Assembly: GCA_020747015.1 (NCBI GenBank)
Contig: JAGTJM010000069.1
Span: 62,001 to 126,000, forward strand
Reading direction: 5' to 3'
Origin: Pyrenochaeta sp. MPI-SDFR-AT-0127
Taxonomy: Eukaryota > Ascomycota > Dothideomycetes > Pleosporales > Cucurbitariaceae
Length of the DNA: 64,000 nucleotides
Position 1 is the stretch's first letter; each line of letters begins with the position of its first letter. The notes beneath the pieces were generated by a model. The model was not told where the DNA came from. It did no database searches and saw only the letters and a program-made list of their open reading frames with translations. Both the position numbers and the translations under genes were made by a program. Below are positions 12,597 through 23,875 of the stretch, piece by piece.

Positions 12597-14522
12597 CTAT
12601 GAGAAGCTCGCCAGCGTTCTGTTCAACTCGCTCTTGTCGTATTTCACATACTTCCCCTTGCCCTTGTCGATCTCGCGATAACGGTCGTAGAATCGGTTGT
12701 ACAACGGCTCGATGATGTTTTGCACCTCCTTGGCGAGCTGGCTCCTCACCTCAGGCTCCATCGCGTACGACTTGTGGCGTGTTACGAGGTCATCAAAACT
12801 GGTGTTAAAGTTCTTGAACTTCTCTTTGATTGCATCCTTGTCTTTGGAGCCGAGCGACTTTACAATGGCTGCAGAGTCTGCACCGCTAGAAGTAGGCCGC
12901 TCCTTACTCCGGTTGGTGTATTGCACATCGAGTAAGTAGCCCGATGGTTCTCGCCATGCTTCAAGATACATGGCTGTACTCTGCTTGCGCCAGTCTCCGA
13001 GCTTCTTAGCGTAGCTTTCCATCAGAGGCGCAAGCTCTGACGACCGTATTGTTCGCGTGATGATGGCCACGTTGTTTGCTATGAAGACACCCTGCAGATT
13101 CTTGCCCTTCAAAAGCAGTCGGGCCTTGCCAATGAGGTTTTGGAGTAAGGTATCAACAGTATCTGACGCATAATGCGCGAACAACTTCATAGAGTCGGGC
13201 CCAACGTCCAAGGTCGTCGTGGAGATGCTCGTCGTTCCTGAGTTCCAGCCACCTTCTCCCAGCGATGCCAGTATCGAGGCCAAGGGATCCAGGTAGTTGG
13301 TCATCTCCTGCAGACGTCGCATCGTCTGTTGTGTTATTTCTACAGGGCCTCCGTCTATCGGAAGCGCAATGAGACCTTGTGAGCGAGTTCTCACGTCATC
13401 TAGCAGCTTGCTCAGTGACATCTTCGAAGTCTCTCGGATCGGCTTAACGCTATCGTAGATCTGGTCCTTGAGCGCGCCCGTCTGTTTCTGCAGGCGCATA
13501 GATAGGGTCCTGACAAGCCCGCAGATCTCGTAGCCAAGGAAGCAGTCTGTCAGCAGATTCTTTTGAATATGTCCATTCAGCTCGCGTAGTGTCTTATTGA
13601 AGTCGCCTAGAGGGGCCTGGCATGTAGATGCACAGACTGAGGTCCATTCCTCTCGTTCGAAAACGTAGTTTAGATTGTCATACTCGGCCACGAACAGCCC
13701 TTCTATTGCCTGGACATAGGTTCCAATGCCGTTTGTGCCTTTCTTGTATAGAGCGTCTGCCACCAATTTCCTAGCTGTACTGATTGACGCTTGAGCAAGG
13801 CTTGTCAACGAGCTTTCCAAGTACTCGCCTCTTACATCGGCATATATCCTTTGTGTGGGGGTTTGTGAGACATCGTTTTGCGACACTTGAGCGAAAGACT
13901 TGGATATGTGGGAATTAATTAGGCGTAGGGTGTTGAGCTTCTCCTGGGGCATGCGCGGGAATGGGTTCTCTGCTCATATATTAGCACCGTCCGGTGGCAG
14001 CTAAACAGATTCCTTACGCTTTGCAACGTATTCGAGTGGCTGCACTCTTTCCCTCGAGCATTCCTGTAGAATGCCCCGGAATACCTCTTCCAATTGTTTG
14101 TTCCCAAGCTTCAGTAGTCCGCTAAGCTGGGTGACAGCCTTCTCGTTTGAGCGTAGATTGGTGCGCTTGAGGTCTGCGAGAGCGAGCGACGTGCGGTCGA
14201 GCGACGCAATGTAGCCGTCGAGGTCTCCTCGGCCGGGTCCAGCGCGGATAATTCTCTCTTCCCTCTCGCTCTCCTCCCTCGGCGCGCGTAAACGTTCAAT
14301 GGCCTCAATAACGCGATCGATGTTGGTGTTTGCAATCTGTAGCTTCTGCGTGTTCCCATAGATTGGGCTGATTGCCTCTTGCACTGCCTTCCCACTTGCG
14401 TCCAACCTGTTTACGCTGCCCTGGATCTTCTTTGTGAGAGCCTTCATTTTCTCCATGTTGGCGAAGAGCACCTCGACTTCGGCACTCTCCTCAAGGAGCG
14501 CGGCCTTGCGTGGGGCAACCAT
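12597..14522 (-). CDS. EXO70: Exocyst complex subunit Exo70
   Basis: Exo70 helps tether secretory vesicles to the plasma membrane through the exocyst and binds PI(4,5)P2 and Rho GTPases. Two exons (14018-14522, 12597-13969) with a 48-nt intron give 625 residues, close to yeast Exo70. The ATG at 14522 opens MVAPRKAALLEESAEVEVLF, followed by the long N-terminal coiled coil. The junction reads YVAKQNPFPRMPQEK. The C-terminal half has the helical repeats of the family, for example IFIANNVAI-type and EAWREPSGYLLDVQ. The tail contains the basic-rich DRYREIDKGKGKYVKYDKSE, where the membrane-binding face of Exo70 lies, and ends NRTLASFS. Confidence 0.93.
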
Positions 14523-15559
14523 GGCGCTTGCTGAGGGCGTTGGCGACTGCCTCGAGGGCACAACTGAGTAAGCGGACGGTACCTAGGCAATAACTGCGAT
14601 TATCTTCGATAGTGATTATGAATGAGCTATCTGCATTGTAAAGTATAAAGTGCCAGAAAAGTGAAAGAATATCTACAGATGCCCGTTGCGGGTGGAGCAC
14701 ACGGTAATGTACGAGGGATGCTTGTGGAGAGCTGTCATGGAGACAACGGAGCTATGACGAACCGGGGCGTGCGCCTCGGAGATCCGCTCAATAAAGTTCA
14801 AACATCGCAAGGTTACTTGCGTTTATCCAATGCAGCTGATATACTGAAGATTCCAGGATACTTTGAAGTATCCAGCGTCTTGCCTCTAACAGACCTTTCT
14901 CCTGCCAGCCGACGGTGTGTATGTCGCAAAGAGCACGTAGCGGGGTGTCAAAGTTGCATAAGCTTTCGTTCAAGCAACATGATCGTGTTAGGCACCTGTC
15001 GTTCTGAAACGAGCATAGTGCGTGGTACATGGCATCGGCTTCTTATTTGCAGTAGGAAATGGTATATAGAGTTTCACGGGCAGTCGTAAATACCGCACTC
15101 AGCCCGCCCTGTAGTTCCTACATTTAGGACATGCAAGGGTCACTTAATCTCACTTATCATGCGGGGCAGCAAGTATGCTCCATTGTATAATTCTATGATG
15201 GCTATGTTCGGTTCTTTCATGTCCGATAAGACGTTGTGTATATCACACACCCAGTGTAGGATGAATCCGGAGTAATGCCTACAAAACGCCAGTGGAGGGT
15301 ATGTCCTCCAAAATGACCGCAGGGGTAGATGTCTGGCAAGCCAAAACATGTGTGATCCCACGAAATGTTCTATAGCTCTCACTTTAACGCATTCAGCTAT
15401 GTAAGGACTAAGAATCAGTACATGTCTTGCCATGAAATGTGGAATAGTGAGCATGTTGATTAATGGAAGAGAGAATGAGCGCACGTCAAATAGCAAAACC
15501 AAAGTCGCGTAGATGCCTAATAATGACTGGAATCACTACGGACCTTTGAAGAAAATCGC
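14523..15559. other. Intergenic, no gene seen
   Basis: About 1 kb between the EXO70 promoter and the 3' end of the large GTPase gene. Frames of 120-142 codons lack motifs. It marks the switch from conserved genes to a more AT-rich accessory stretch. Confidence 0.6.
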
Positions 15560-18523
15560 TTACTCCTCTGGACTCGTGGGCTCGGGGTCAAATGACTCAG
15601 GATACTGTAACCAGTTCGGACGATAACTCATCGGCACCATTGCTGTGCTCGTGGATACGACGCTATTCGGCGCAATGAGCGCAACTGCTTGATCATGTGG
15701 ATTGGAACGCCTCTCAAAACCGTTGCGTCTGACTTTTTTCTTCAACGGTTGAAGTTCCATGCCCGTGAACCGGCATTGTATCTCTGTCAAAGTCTTATCA
15801 AAGTCGACCAACAATTTTTTGACGAGTTCTCGAGCCTTCTTATGTTCCTGAGTCTTATATGCAGTATTCTTGAGGAGGTCCTCTGTAATCTTGCAGAAGT
15901 CGTTGAGCTGGACAGCGACATCTGTGATGAAGTCATCGCAGTTCTTCTTCCAAGCATGTCTCTGTTCGCTCACAATCCCGTTCCGAAGGATTTTGAGCAA
16001 TGGGCTAAGCTTTCCGATGCATGGATGCGAGTGGGTTGCTCTACGAGGGTCGATAATGAATGTGACTATGGTTTTGCGTTGCCTTTCATATGTTCCTTTT
16101 CCAAACTGGACATTGCGGCGATCTTGGGCACGCGCGTAGATGGCTTTCATTTTCTGCGCTATCGGACTGTATATGTCGATCTCAGTTGTATAATGAAGGT
16201 GCGTTTCCTTAAGGCTTTGAAGTAAGCCTGCAAGTAGTGTGTCGTACGCTAATTCCATGGCTTCGAGTGTGTCTTCCAGTGCTTCGATTACTCTCTCTTT
16301 CAACGTAGGATCTGCAGAAGATCTGTTTATGCTTGCTTCGGTCTCAGCCAGGAAGAATTGAACGGGCTGCTTCAAGCTGTTTGAGAGCTGTTCAGCCTGG
16401 TGATGCATAACAGTATGCCATTTGTCAATGTACCCCACTATCGTGCTGAGAATATCTCTGTTGAGGTTATAGCCGTAGTACTTACCATTAACGGGAATAC
16501 CGTTTTCTCTTAGCATCTTCCTGAAGCCGCTGTGATGGATTTTGCAGTGAATCCATTTGTGATCAGGCAGTCGCGTAATAGCGGTAATGACCTTTTGCTT
16601 TTCTGTCGAGCTCCATGGCTTCATTATAAGGCTATCAATTTGATTGATAGTCACACGTTTGAGATTCTCAATATTCCCTGGGATCTTTTGTTTTAGGTCC
16701 TGCCGCATCATCGCATAGCTCTGGTCTTCGATGTGCTTTTCGGTGACACGATCGGCTTGGCTCCGAAGTCTCGGTAACACTCTAAAAGTGTGATCATAGT
16801 AGTTCTGAAAATTTGCTTTCGTTGGTAGCTTGCATAAGAGCTGTCGCAGTGCTGGAATGCCAGATGTTCTGGGGCCAATTAATGGCTCTTTGGTTCGATA
16901 TGGATCTGTCCACTCGGTATAGGCAAGCGCCGAAGTCGAGTAGACTTCTATGTTTTTCTCTCGCATCTGCTTTTGGACGATTTCCGTTTCGTGAGTGATG
17001 ATTTCTGCACTAACATCCTTGACCAGTTCAGTTCGTAAGGCGGCAATGGTGCTAGGATGTATGCTGCTGTCGGCTTTGAGCATTTCTATCTTCTCGAAAC
17101 GTGCCATAAAAGTGGGAAAGGGCTCTTGCTCTATGTGCCTAATTTGTGCCTCCATATTGTCCGCATTGATAAGATCCTACGTTGTCGGCTTCAGTACGGG
17201 TGTTGGGCAACGACAATGGCAAGTGACTTACATCAGATTTGTTCATTACAAGTAACGTCTTGTTAGGACCCTTGTGCAGATGAATTGAGAGATCAATGTA
17301 TTGCTGCTGGGTAATACTAGTCTGTACGCGGGAACTCGGGACGACCACCATTTCAAAATCTGCCTTTCGGCGAAAGGTGTTGATGACTGTTTCACGAAGC
17401 TGACTTGTGTCCCCATAACCTGTTCTGTCAGTATCGCTTTATTCAAAGCCATAAACCTGATCTTACCAGGTAGATCAAAGAAACCCAAGCCATGGCGAAG
17501 AAGGACATGCCCAGTAGCAACCGTGACAACCTTCACAAACGGCCAAAATTCTCTGATCATAGCCTCGGCTTTGGCCAGTTCTCTGTCTGAAACGTCCGAT
17601 AACGTTGACTTGCCGTTATTAATAGGCATCTTTGTGTCAAGCTGGTCGAGACGGGCTTGAGCGTGCGTGAAGCATATATTCGAGAAATCACCCATTGAAA
17701 TGTCTGTCTCATACAGCGTTTCTTGAAGCCACCGACGAGTTTCTGTGTCTTTCCCAGTGTTGAAGATGATCTCGAAGAATTCCTTCGCAGTTTGGGTGCT
17801 ATGTTTAAGTTGCTCTGACAACATTTTCGGGCAATTCGGGTTCTTTGGACCATTTTCGCTTGTAGTTTCCTCAGTTGGAGTTCTACCAGCATCGCTTTCA
17901 TCTTCGTTGTTGTCTTGTTGACCGGTATAGAAGCCAGGGTAAACTTCGACCCAGCGCAGGATTTGCTCATTGATGCTGATTTTAATTTCGTCCTCGTTGA
18001 AGAACTCGACGATGATGTCGCTTAGTTGAGTAGAGTCGTCAGCTCCATCCTTGTGCAAGATGATTGTCGCGTAAGCAGTACAAGACTTTGTGCCCCCGGA
18101 TCTTTCCAGAAGCTTTCTGTCCAGTATGGCATTGACAAGTGTACTTTTGCCAGCACCTTGCTCCCCGAGTACTGCCAGGAACAATTTCGTTATGCTAGGC
18201 AGTGTCTTGGCGGCTTGCGTAGCACCTAAAAGATCTCTAATGCCCTGATCGACGAATGCGTATCTTTGGAGAGGAACGGCAAGATTATCGCACAGCTTGC
18301 TGGTCTTCAGAGTGACATCTTCATAATCTAAATCATACCAAGGATCATCTGGAAATTGCTCGTAGCTTGGGTCGTACGTTTGGCCAGGCTCAAGAGTGTC
18401 ACGGGTCTGAGCCGTGTTGCTGGGCTCGAACACGTCTCCCGTTTTTCGCTTCCTGGACTGGTGTGTCTCATAGCCAGTGCTTTCCTTCGTATCGGGCGAC
18501 CCTGTGCTAGCGGGATTGGTCAT
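15560..18523 (-). CDS. Large dynamin-like / SLIP-GC-like GTPase
   Basis: Three exons (17467-18523, 17232-17419, 15560-17176) give 953 residues. A disordered acidic N-terminus with a basic patch (QSRKRKTGD, possible nuclear signal) leads to a GTPase domain. That domain has P-loop GEQGAGKST (about 120-128), G3 motif DLPGYGD (about 350-356) and G4 motif NKSD (412-415). The G3 motif exists only after the 47-nt intron is removed, which supports the model. The long C-terminal part is helical, like the stalk regions of dynamin-superfamily proteins. The closest known type I can name is the nuclear GTPase SLIP-GC and its fungal relatives, whose function is largely unknown. No transmembrane or PH domain is evident. 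The start was taken as the ATG at 18523; the upstream in-frame TTG is not used. Confidence 0.82.
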
Positions 18524-19686
18524 AATCTCTAGCAATTGTCAGAACCGTGGCTCTAGAAAGGTAGCTCGAATGCGAGTTTGATTCTATGTTAGACTTCTAA
18601 CACGATTAAGTCTATGAAAGGATCTCACCTTGGCCAAAGACTGAACTTGTGATACTTTGAATATAGTGAGTTGGTTCTGAGATACTGCGCAGAAAGTCGT
18701 TGTATATGACGTAGTAATTGTATGTCACTTTTAGATGAAGGAAGGTCGAAGAGCTAAGGCCAGTAGGAGGGTGATGTAGAGGGAAGGGGGAAGAGTCTGG
18801 AGGCTTAGGGTAGACTCGACAGGTGAGAGAGAGAGAGAGAATATGTTTGACGTGATGAAGTGGGAGTACTTATTTTGGCAGGGTGAAGTAAGAGATCCTA
18901 GTTTGACTGATGAATTGAGGGGGAGTAGCGAAAATAGCGAAAATAGAGAAAATGTACTGCTCTCTAGCTCTCCACACACAAGCCTTATGCTACTGTGGAG
19001 TAAGTGAAAGTGAGGGTGAGCGAGAGTTTGTGTAGTTCAACAGACTCCAGCCCAAACAGGAGGGCCATTGAAGAATAGCCGTAATGGTATAACCCTTTTT
19101 GGTGGCATGTTGAGTTGACCGCGGGCCATATAGTAGGGCACATGGATGCACGCAGCGTGATGATCAAACACAGATGGTTCATTCTGTCCAAATGTCAGTC
19201 CGCTGAGGTATTTGCAAGAATACTCTAGCCCTAGACAATATTTCTGGGCATGTAGTATTGCCCATGCAAAGGATGCTCGACCAGAAAGGTGGGGCTCGGA
19301 ACCGGCACCGCTAGGGTGGGCGACAGCGAAGATCACTGCGCATGTCAGCCGCAAGACAAGCTTTGATAACAAGCGTGCTATGGAAGTTTTCGAGACGTGA
19401 TTCCGATGGCCGAAAAGCAAGCTTCGCGTATCTCCAGGCCCATGTCATGAAGGCGAGAACCTGGCGAGGGTTCCTGCATGTCTTGGCAGACGTTGTGCGT
19501 ACCACGATTCGACGGCCGTCCCGCGAAACCTGAATCGAGAGGATGCGGAAAATTACGGCCATTCAACAGCTTGCGCGCACTGCGTCATGCTGAGCGCATT
19601 CCATTGAGGCCATACGGACCTTCCACAAGCTGCTCCTGCGCTGAGACTCACCTTCGCTCTTTTTGCTGCGACCTTTTTGTCTTCTC
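18524..19686. other. Divergent promoter region with a GA microsatellite
   Basis: Shared upstream DNA of the GTPase (minus) and phospholipase (plus) genes. It contains a (GA)8 run at 18825-18840 and the short repeat GCGAAAATAGCGAAAATAG near 18928. I see no supported gene. Confidence 0.55.
18825..18840 (+). repeat. (GA)n microsatellite
   Basis: Eight GA units read directly, within the divergent promoter. Confidence 0.85.
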
Positions 19687-22214
19687 ATGGCGACCATTGG
19701 GAAAGCGCGCACCCTGGGCCAGCTGCGGCTGCGTGGGACGCGTCGAGGGTGGGTTCATGTCAATTGAGTCGCAAAGCTTCCAGACCCTGACGATGCAGGC
19801 TGCATACCAAACAGAGCCTCTCGCACAGATCCAATGCTGTTTCCATTGGCCTTCGATATGGCCCGCCCTGCCTTCTCGCGACCGCCGCCGCCGCCGGCTT
19901 CCTCTCCACGCAGGCTTCGCTATGGCCACTCGTTCGCCCGATTCACCTTGATGCGCCCTCTGCATGGTCCTCCTTGAAGTCCAGCACAGGAGATCGTGAC
20001 CAGAAACGAAATGAGTCGACATCCGCAAAGGACACCAACAACAAGGCCAATCAACAAGACACAAGCAAGCCAGGAGAGCAAAAGGCTCCGCCCCAGACTC
20101 GAGTCGCCAAGGGCTACAGTGAGGAAGACGATGAGGCTGGAAACAAGACGTCAGCATGGCAGACTATTACGAGCAAGTTTCCCAGCTCGCCGCCATCGCC
20201 TTCGTCGATTGGTGACACCATCATCGACCTCGTGATCCCGAATTGGGTCAAGGTGCTCCCCGGCTTCATCCGCAAACTGCAAAATGAGCTGTCTATGGCG
20301 CCGGGATCGTTGGCAGAGGAGATATGGTACGAAGCAAACGACCCTGAGATCAACCCAGAAATTATTTGGGATGCCTCTGTAAGAGTTTCGGAGGAATTGT
20401 GTCAAGAGGAGAAAGCATTCTTACAGAAACGGGCACAATTCACAAAGGCAGCACTTGCACGCTATCTCGATATCCCTGAAGCCACAATCCACCCTGACGA
20501 TGTCCCTGTCATTGCAATGTGTGGGTCTGGCGGAGGACTGCGCGCCCTCGTCGCTGGCACATCATCCTATCTTTCCGCCAAGGAGCAGGGGCTTTTTGAC
20601 TGCGTTACTTACACGGCAGGAGTGAGCGGCAGCTGCTGGCTTCAAACTCTCTACTACTCGGACATTGCTGGACGAAGCCATGCTCGACTGATTCGGCATC
20701 TGAAAAACAGGCTTGGTGTTCATATCGCCTTTCCTCCTGATGCGCTCGAGCTCCTTGTCAGCGCGCCGACCAACAAATATCTACTCAGCGGTTTGGTAGA
20801 GAAAGCCAAGGGCAATCCTGACGCAGACTTTGGTCTTGTGGACATTTATGGTGCACTCCTCGCAGCCCGGTTGCTGGTGCCCAAGGGCGAATTGTCCGTC
20901 AGCGAGTATGACTTTAAGGTTTCCAACCAAAGACGGTATACTGATGACGGATCGCACCCTCTCCCCATCTACACCGCGGTGAGACACGAAATTCCGCTCG
21001 CCGAGCAGGCTGATATGAAGGACCCCATCGCCGCCGAAGCAAAGGCAAGGAGAGAAGCGTGGTTCCAATGGTTTGAATTCACACCATATGAAATGTGGTG
21101 TGAGGAACTCTCTGCTGGTATTCCGACATGGGCAATGGGCCGCCAATTCGAGAATGGACGCACTGTCTGGCGAGACAATGGCCTTGCACTACCTGAAGTG
21201 CGCGTCCCACTCCTTATGGGCATTTGGGGCTCCGCCTTCTGTGCAACGCTATCGCACTACTACAGAGAGATTCGGCCTCTTATAAGGAGTCTGACAGGCT
21301 TCGGTAGTATTGACGCTATGATCTCCGAGCGTGACGAAGACCTCGTCAAGGTCCACCCCATCGATCCCGCTTCAATACCCAATTATGCTCTTGGCATGCG
21401 CGAGTTCCTGCCTTCCTCCTGTCCCGAGATTATCTTCAAGCAGAAGAACTTCCAATTCATGGACGCTGGAATGAGCAACAATCTCCCCATCTATCCTCTC
21501 CTGCGCCCTGGGCGTAATGTCGATATTCTCGTTGCCTTCGATGCTTCGGCCGATGTCCGCACAGACAATTGGCTCAAGGTAGCAGATGGATATGCTCGTC
21601 AACGGGGCATCAAAGGCTGGCCTGTTGGTGCTGGGTGGCCCTCGGAAGACGAAACGATGGAGGAAATACAGCAAGATCTCGACAACGCGCAGGCTACAAC
21701 CGAACAACAAGCACAAGACAAGATCTCGGAGGCACAAGACAAGGATGTAGAAGAAAAGAAGAGGAGCAAGAAGCAGGACCTCGGGCACTGCAATGTCTGG
21801 GTTGGCACAACTGAAGAACGCACCTCTGAAACCGAACCCCCAGAATCGAAGCTAGTCGAAGAAGACTGGGAACTCATGCATCCAGACTCTGGCATAACAG
21901 TAGTCTACTTCCCCTTCCTCGCCAACTCCAAAGTCCCCGGCGTCGACCCTAGGACGAGCGACTTTATGTCGACATGGAATTTTATCTACACACCCGAGCA
22001 AATCGACAGTGTTGTCGATCTCGCAAGGACCAATTACCAAGAAGGCGCCGAGCGCACGAAGCGTACTGTCCGCGCCGTTTATGAGCGCAAGAAAGCCCAA
22101 CGCGAGCAGCGGGAAAAGGACGACAAAGAAAGGCGATGGCGGTGGAAATTAAGCCAGGGTAGAGTAAGAGGGACAAGGGTTGGAGAGAGCGAGCATGGAG
22201 ATCAGTTTAGTTGA
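19687..22214 (+). CDS. cPLA2/PLA2_B-family phospholipase with predicted mitochondrial presequence
   Basis: The long frame from 19799 has no ATG near its start. A 62-nt exon at 19687-19748 fits it exactly: donor GTGGGT, branch CTGAC, acceptor CAG, 50-nt intron 19749-19798. This gives 825 residues. The new N-terminus, MATIGKARTLGQLRLRGTRR followed by GLHTKQS, is basic, lacks acidic residues and looks like a mitochondrial presequence. A hydrophobic alanine-rich segment follows at about residues 46-60. The catalytic core shows GSGGGLRAL (oxyanion and Arg, about 263-271), nucleophile elbow GVSGS (Ser about 297) and MDAG (Asp about 576), the layout of group IV cytosolic PLA2. The Lys/Glu-rich C-terminus (REKDDKERRWRWK) is probably soluble. 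The likely substrate is a membrane phospholipid; which one is unknown. Confidence 0.9.
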
Positions 22215-22774
22215 GGTTGTGGTGGAGACGATAATATGGCTCAGGGTTGACGTGAGTCTTAGTAGAGTGTTGTTGTGAGTCTGGAGAATTGGTTAGACGC
22301 ATTATACCCACCTTGGATCAAGAATGAAGCATTAAAAGCAGCTCCTGGAATTCTTCGTGTTATGTTTGTTTGCGCTGTGATGCGAGAATTCTTCACCAAT
22401 AGCGAATGCGAACCGCTGGAATCTGGTTCCTCCATACCGTTGCACTTGAAGTGCTTCATCCGCAAGCTGAAAGCGCATAGATTTCTTGTACATGTTTACG
22501 CATCGGCGCAATCGCTTGATGGGCAGCATATTGGCTTTCAATTCTCGCGCTATCTATCTTGCTGCGGCGCTAACTGATCAGAGACTCGCATTACAGGAGT
22601 CGACTTGCTGCCTTGTAAGTTTGCAAGACATTTGGAAACTAGCGACTATAATCTGTACTCTCCTTTCGATCTCCCGTGCTCTCTTTGCATGATCGGGCAC
22701 AGCAAGAGATGTTCTGGTTCTTAGTTGCTGCAACCAAGGAACGGAAACGTCCAATATAGATGCCGCTAGAATGC
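22215..22774. other. Short intergenic region between convergent genes
   Basis: The 3' flanks of the phospholipase gene and an unrecognised gene. Nothing else is supported. Confidence 0.6.
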
Positions 22775-23830
22775 CTACTGCCTCGTTTGAGATGAATCAT
22801 CTGGTAGCGGGGTATCTGAAATTATATTCTCCATCAAGTCGAGCATTGATCGTTCGTATGACTCCACTCTACACAGGATAGGAACCTTGGGGTATGGTGG
22901 AGGGCCATGATCCAAATCGTCTCTGACGACGGCCTCATATGCAGAAACTTGTGCGCGTCTGAGCACTGCGTTCATTGTCGTGGCTTGGGCATACGCAGCA
23001 GAGGAAGCAGTCATGTCAGTGGGATAGTAGGCGTCAAAACACTCCGCCTGAGACAGTTCTTTGGAGTGAGACCTCTCCGTAAAAACATATTGAGGCTCGG
23101 ACGTTCTTAGATCTTCTCGAATTCTACTAATTGTAGGCGTGTAAGGTTGAAGTCCAGGATGCGCTCTGTTCTTCTGCTCTAATTCTTCTATAGTCCTAAT
23201 TGGAATCTGTAATTCAGTCGCCATGCCCATTGAATGCAGATCAGATTGAGGTCTAGTTTGCAAGCGTGTCGTGGAATTGGTTGCTTGACTGGCCGGATCA
23301 CCAGAAATGCCGTTCTCAATCGCATTAAACAGTGGTCGTTTTGGCGTAGTCGCCAGCTCCGTATCATGTGCCTGGGCAAGAAGAGAAAGGCCTGCGCCAT
23401 CTGCTGAGGCTGCGTAATCATGAAACACAGAGGACCCATTAGTGTTTCTAAAGACATTATTCTTCATTCCCCGTCCTTGCTTACGAATACGGACAGGACT
23501 GTGAGTGAGTGGTAGCTTTCGAACTTGATCAGAAGAACGCCTTTGCTCTGGTGCAAACGCTCGGCGTTGAGCAATTGCACGACGGAACCTTCTAACAAGC
23601 AGTCGGTTCTGACGAACTTGAGTCTGAACTTCCGCTTGTACAGCAGTCTGAAGATTGATGTACCTTTGGAAAACATCATCACTGGTGGAGGAGGCATTGT
23701 AAGAGGATTGGAGTGGCTTCCATCCGCATCGAAGCAACAGTGCAAGAGTTTCCTTCGGTTTCAGCACATCCGGATGCTCTCGTTTGTTAGAATAGACAAG
23801 TGAAGTACCATAATCGAAATTGGAAATCAT
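22775..23830 (-). CDS. Unrecognised protein, 351 residues
   Basis: One uninterrupted frame with an ATG at 23830 (MISNFDYGTSLVYSNKREHP). It is mostly polar and probably disordered, with an Arg-rich stretch near residues 75-110 (RRFRRAIAQRRAFAPEQRR) that could bind nucleic acid or serve as a nuclear signal. I see no signal peptide or membrane segment. It lies only 45 nt downstream of the stop of the next unrecognised gene on the same strand, so the two may be exons of one gene or share regulation. I recognise no family. Absence of stops over 351 codons at moderate GC is the main evidence that it is coding. Confidence 0.6.
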   Translation of the reverse strand: MISNFDYGTSLVYSNKREHPDVLKPKETLALLLRCGWKPLQSSYNASSTSDDVFQRYINLQTAVQAEVQTQVRQNRLLVRRFRRAIAQRRAFAPEQRRSSDQVRKLPLTHSPVRIRKQGRGMKNNVFRNTNGSSVFHDYAASADGAGLSLLAQAHDTELATTPKRPLFNAIENGISGDPASQATNSTTRLQTRPQSDLHSMGMATELQIPIRTIEELEQKNRAHPGLQPYTPTISRIREDLRTSEPQYVFTERSHSKELSQAECFDAYYPTDMTASSAAYAQATTMNAVLRRAQVSAYEAVVRDDLDHGPPPYPKVPILCRVESYERSMLDLMENIISDTPLPDDSSQTRQ

Positions 23831-23875
23831 GGTTACTTTTGAAGTAACATGAAAGCCCTGAATTTGTTACTACAG

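Noticed and set aside
19478..19951. 157-codon plus-strand frame as first exon of the phospholipase
   Set aside because: At the GTGGGT donor (19749) it ends in phase 1, but exon 2 needs phase 2. The ATG at 19687 fits.
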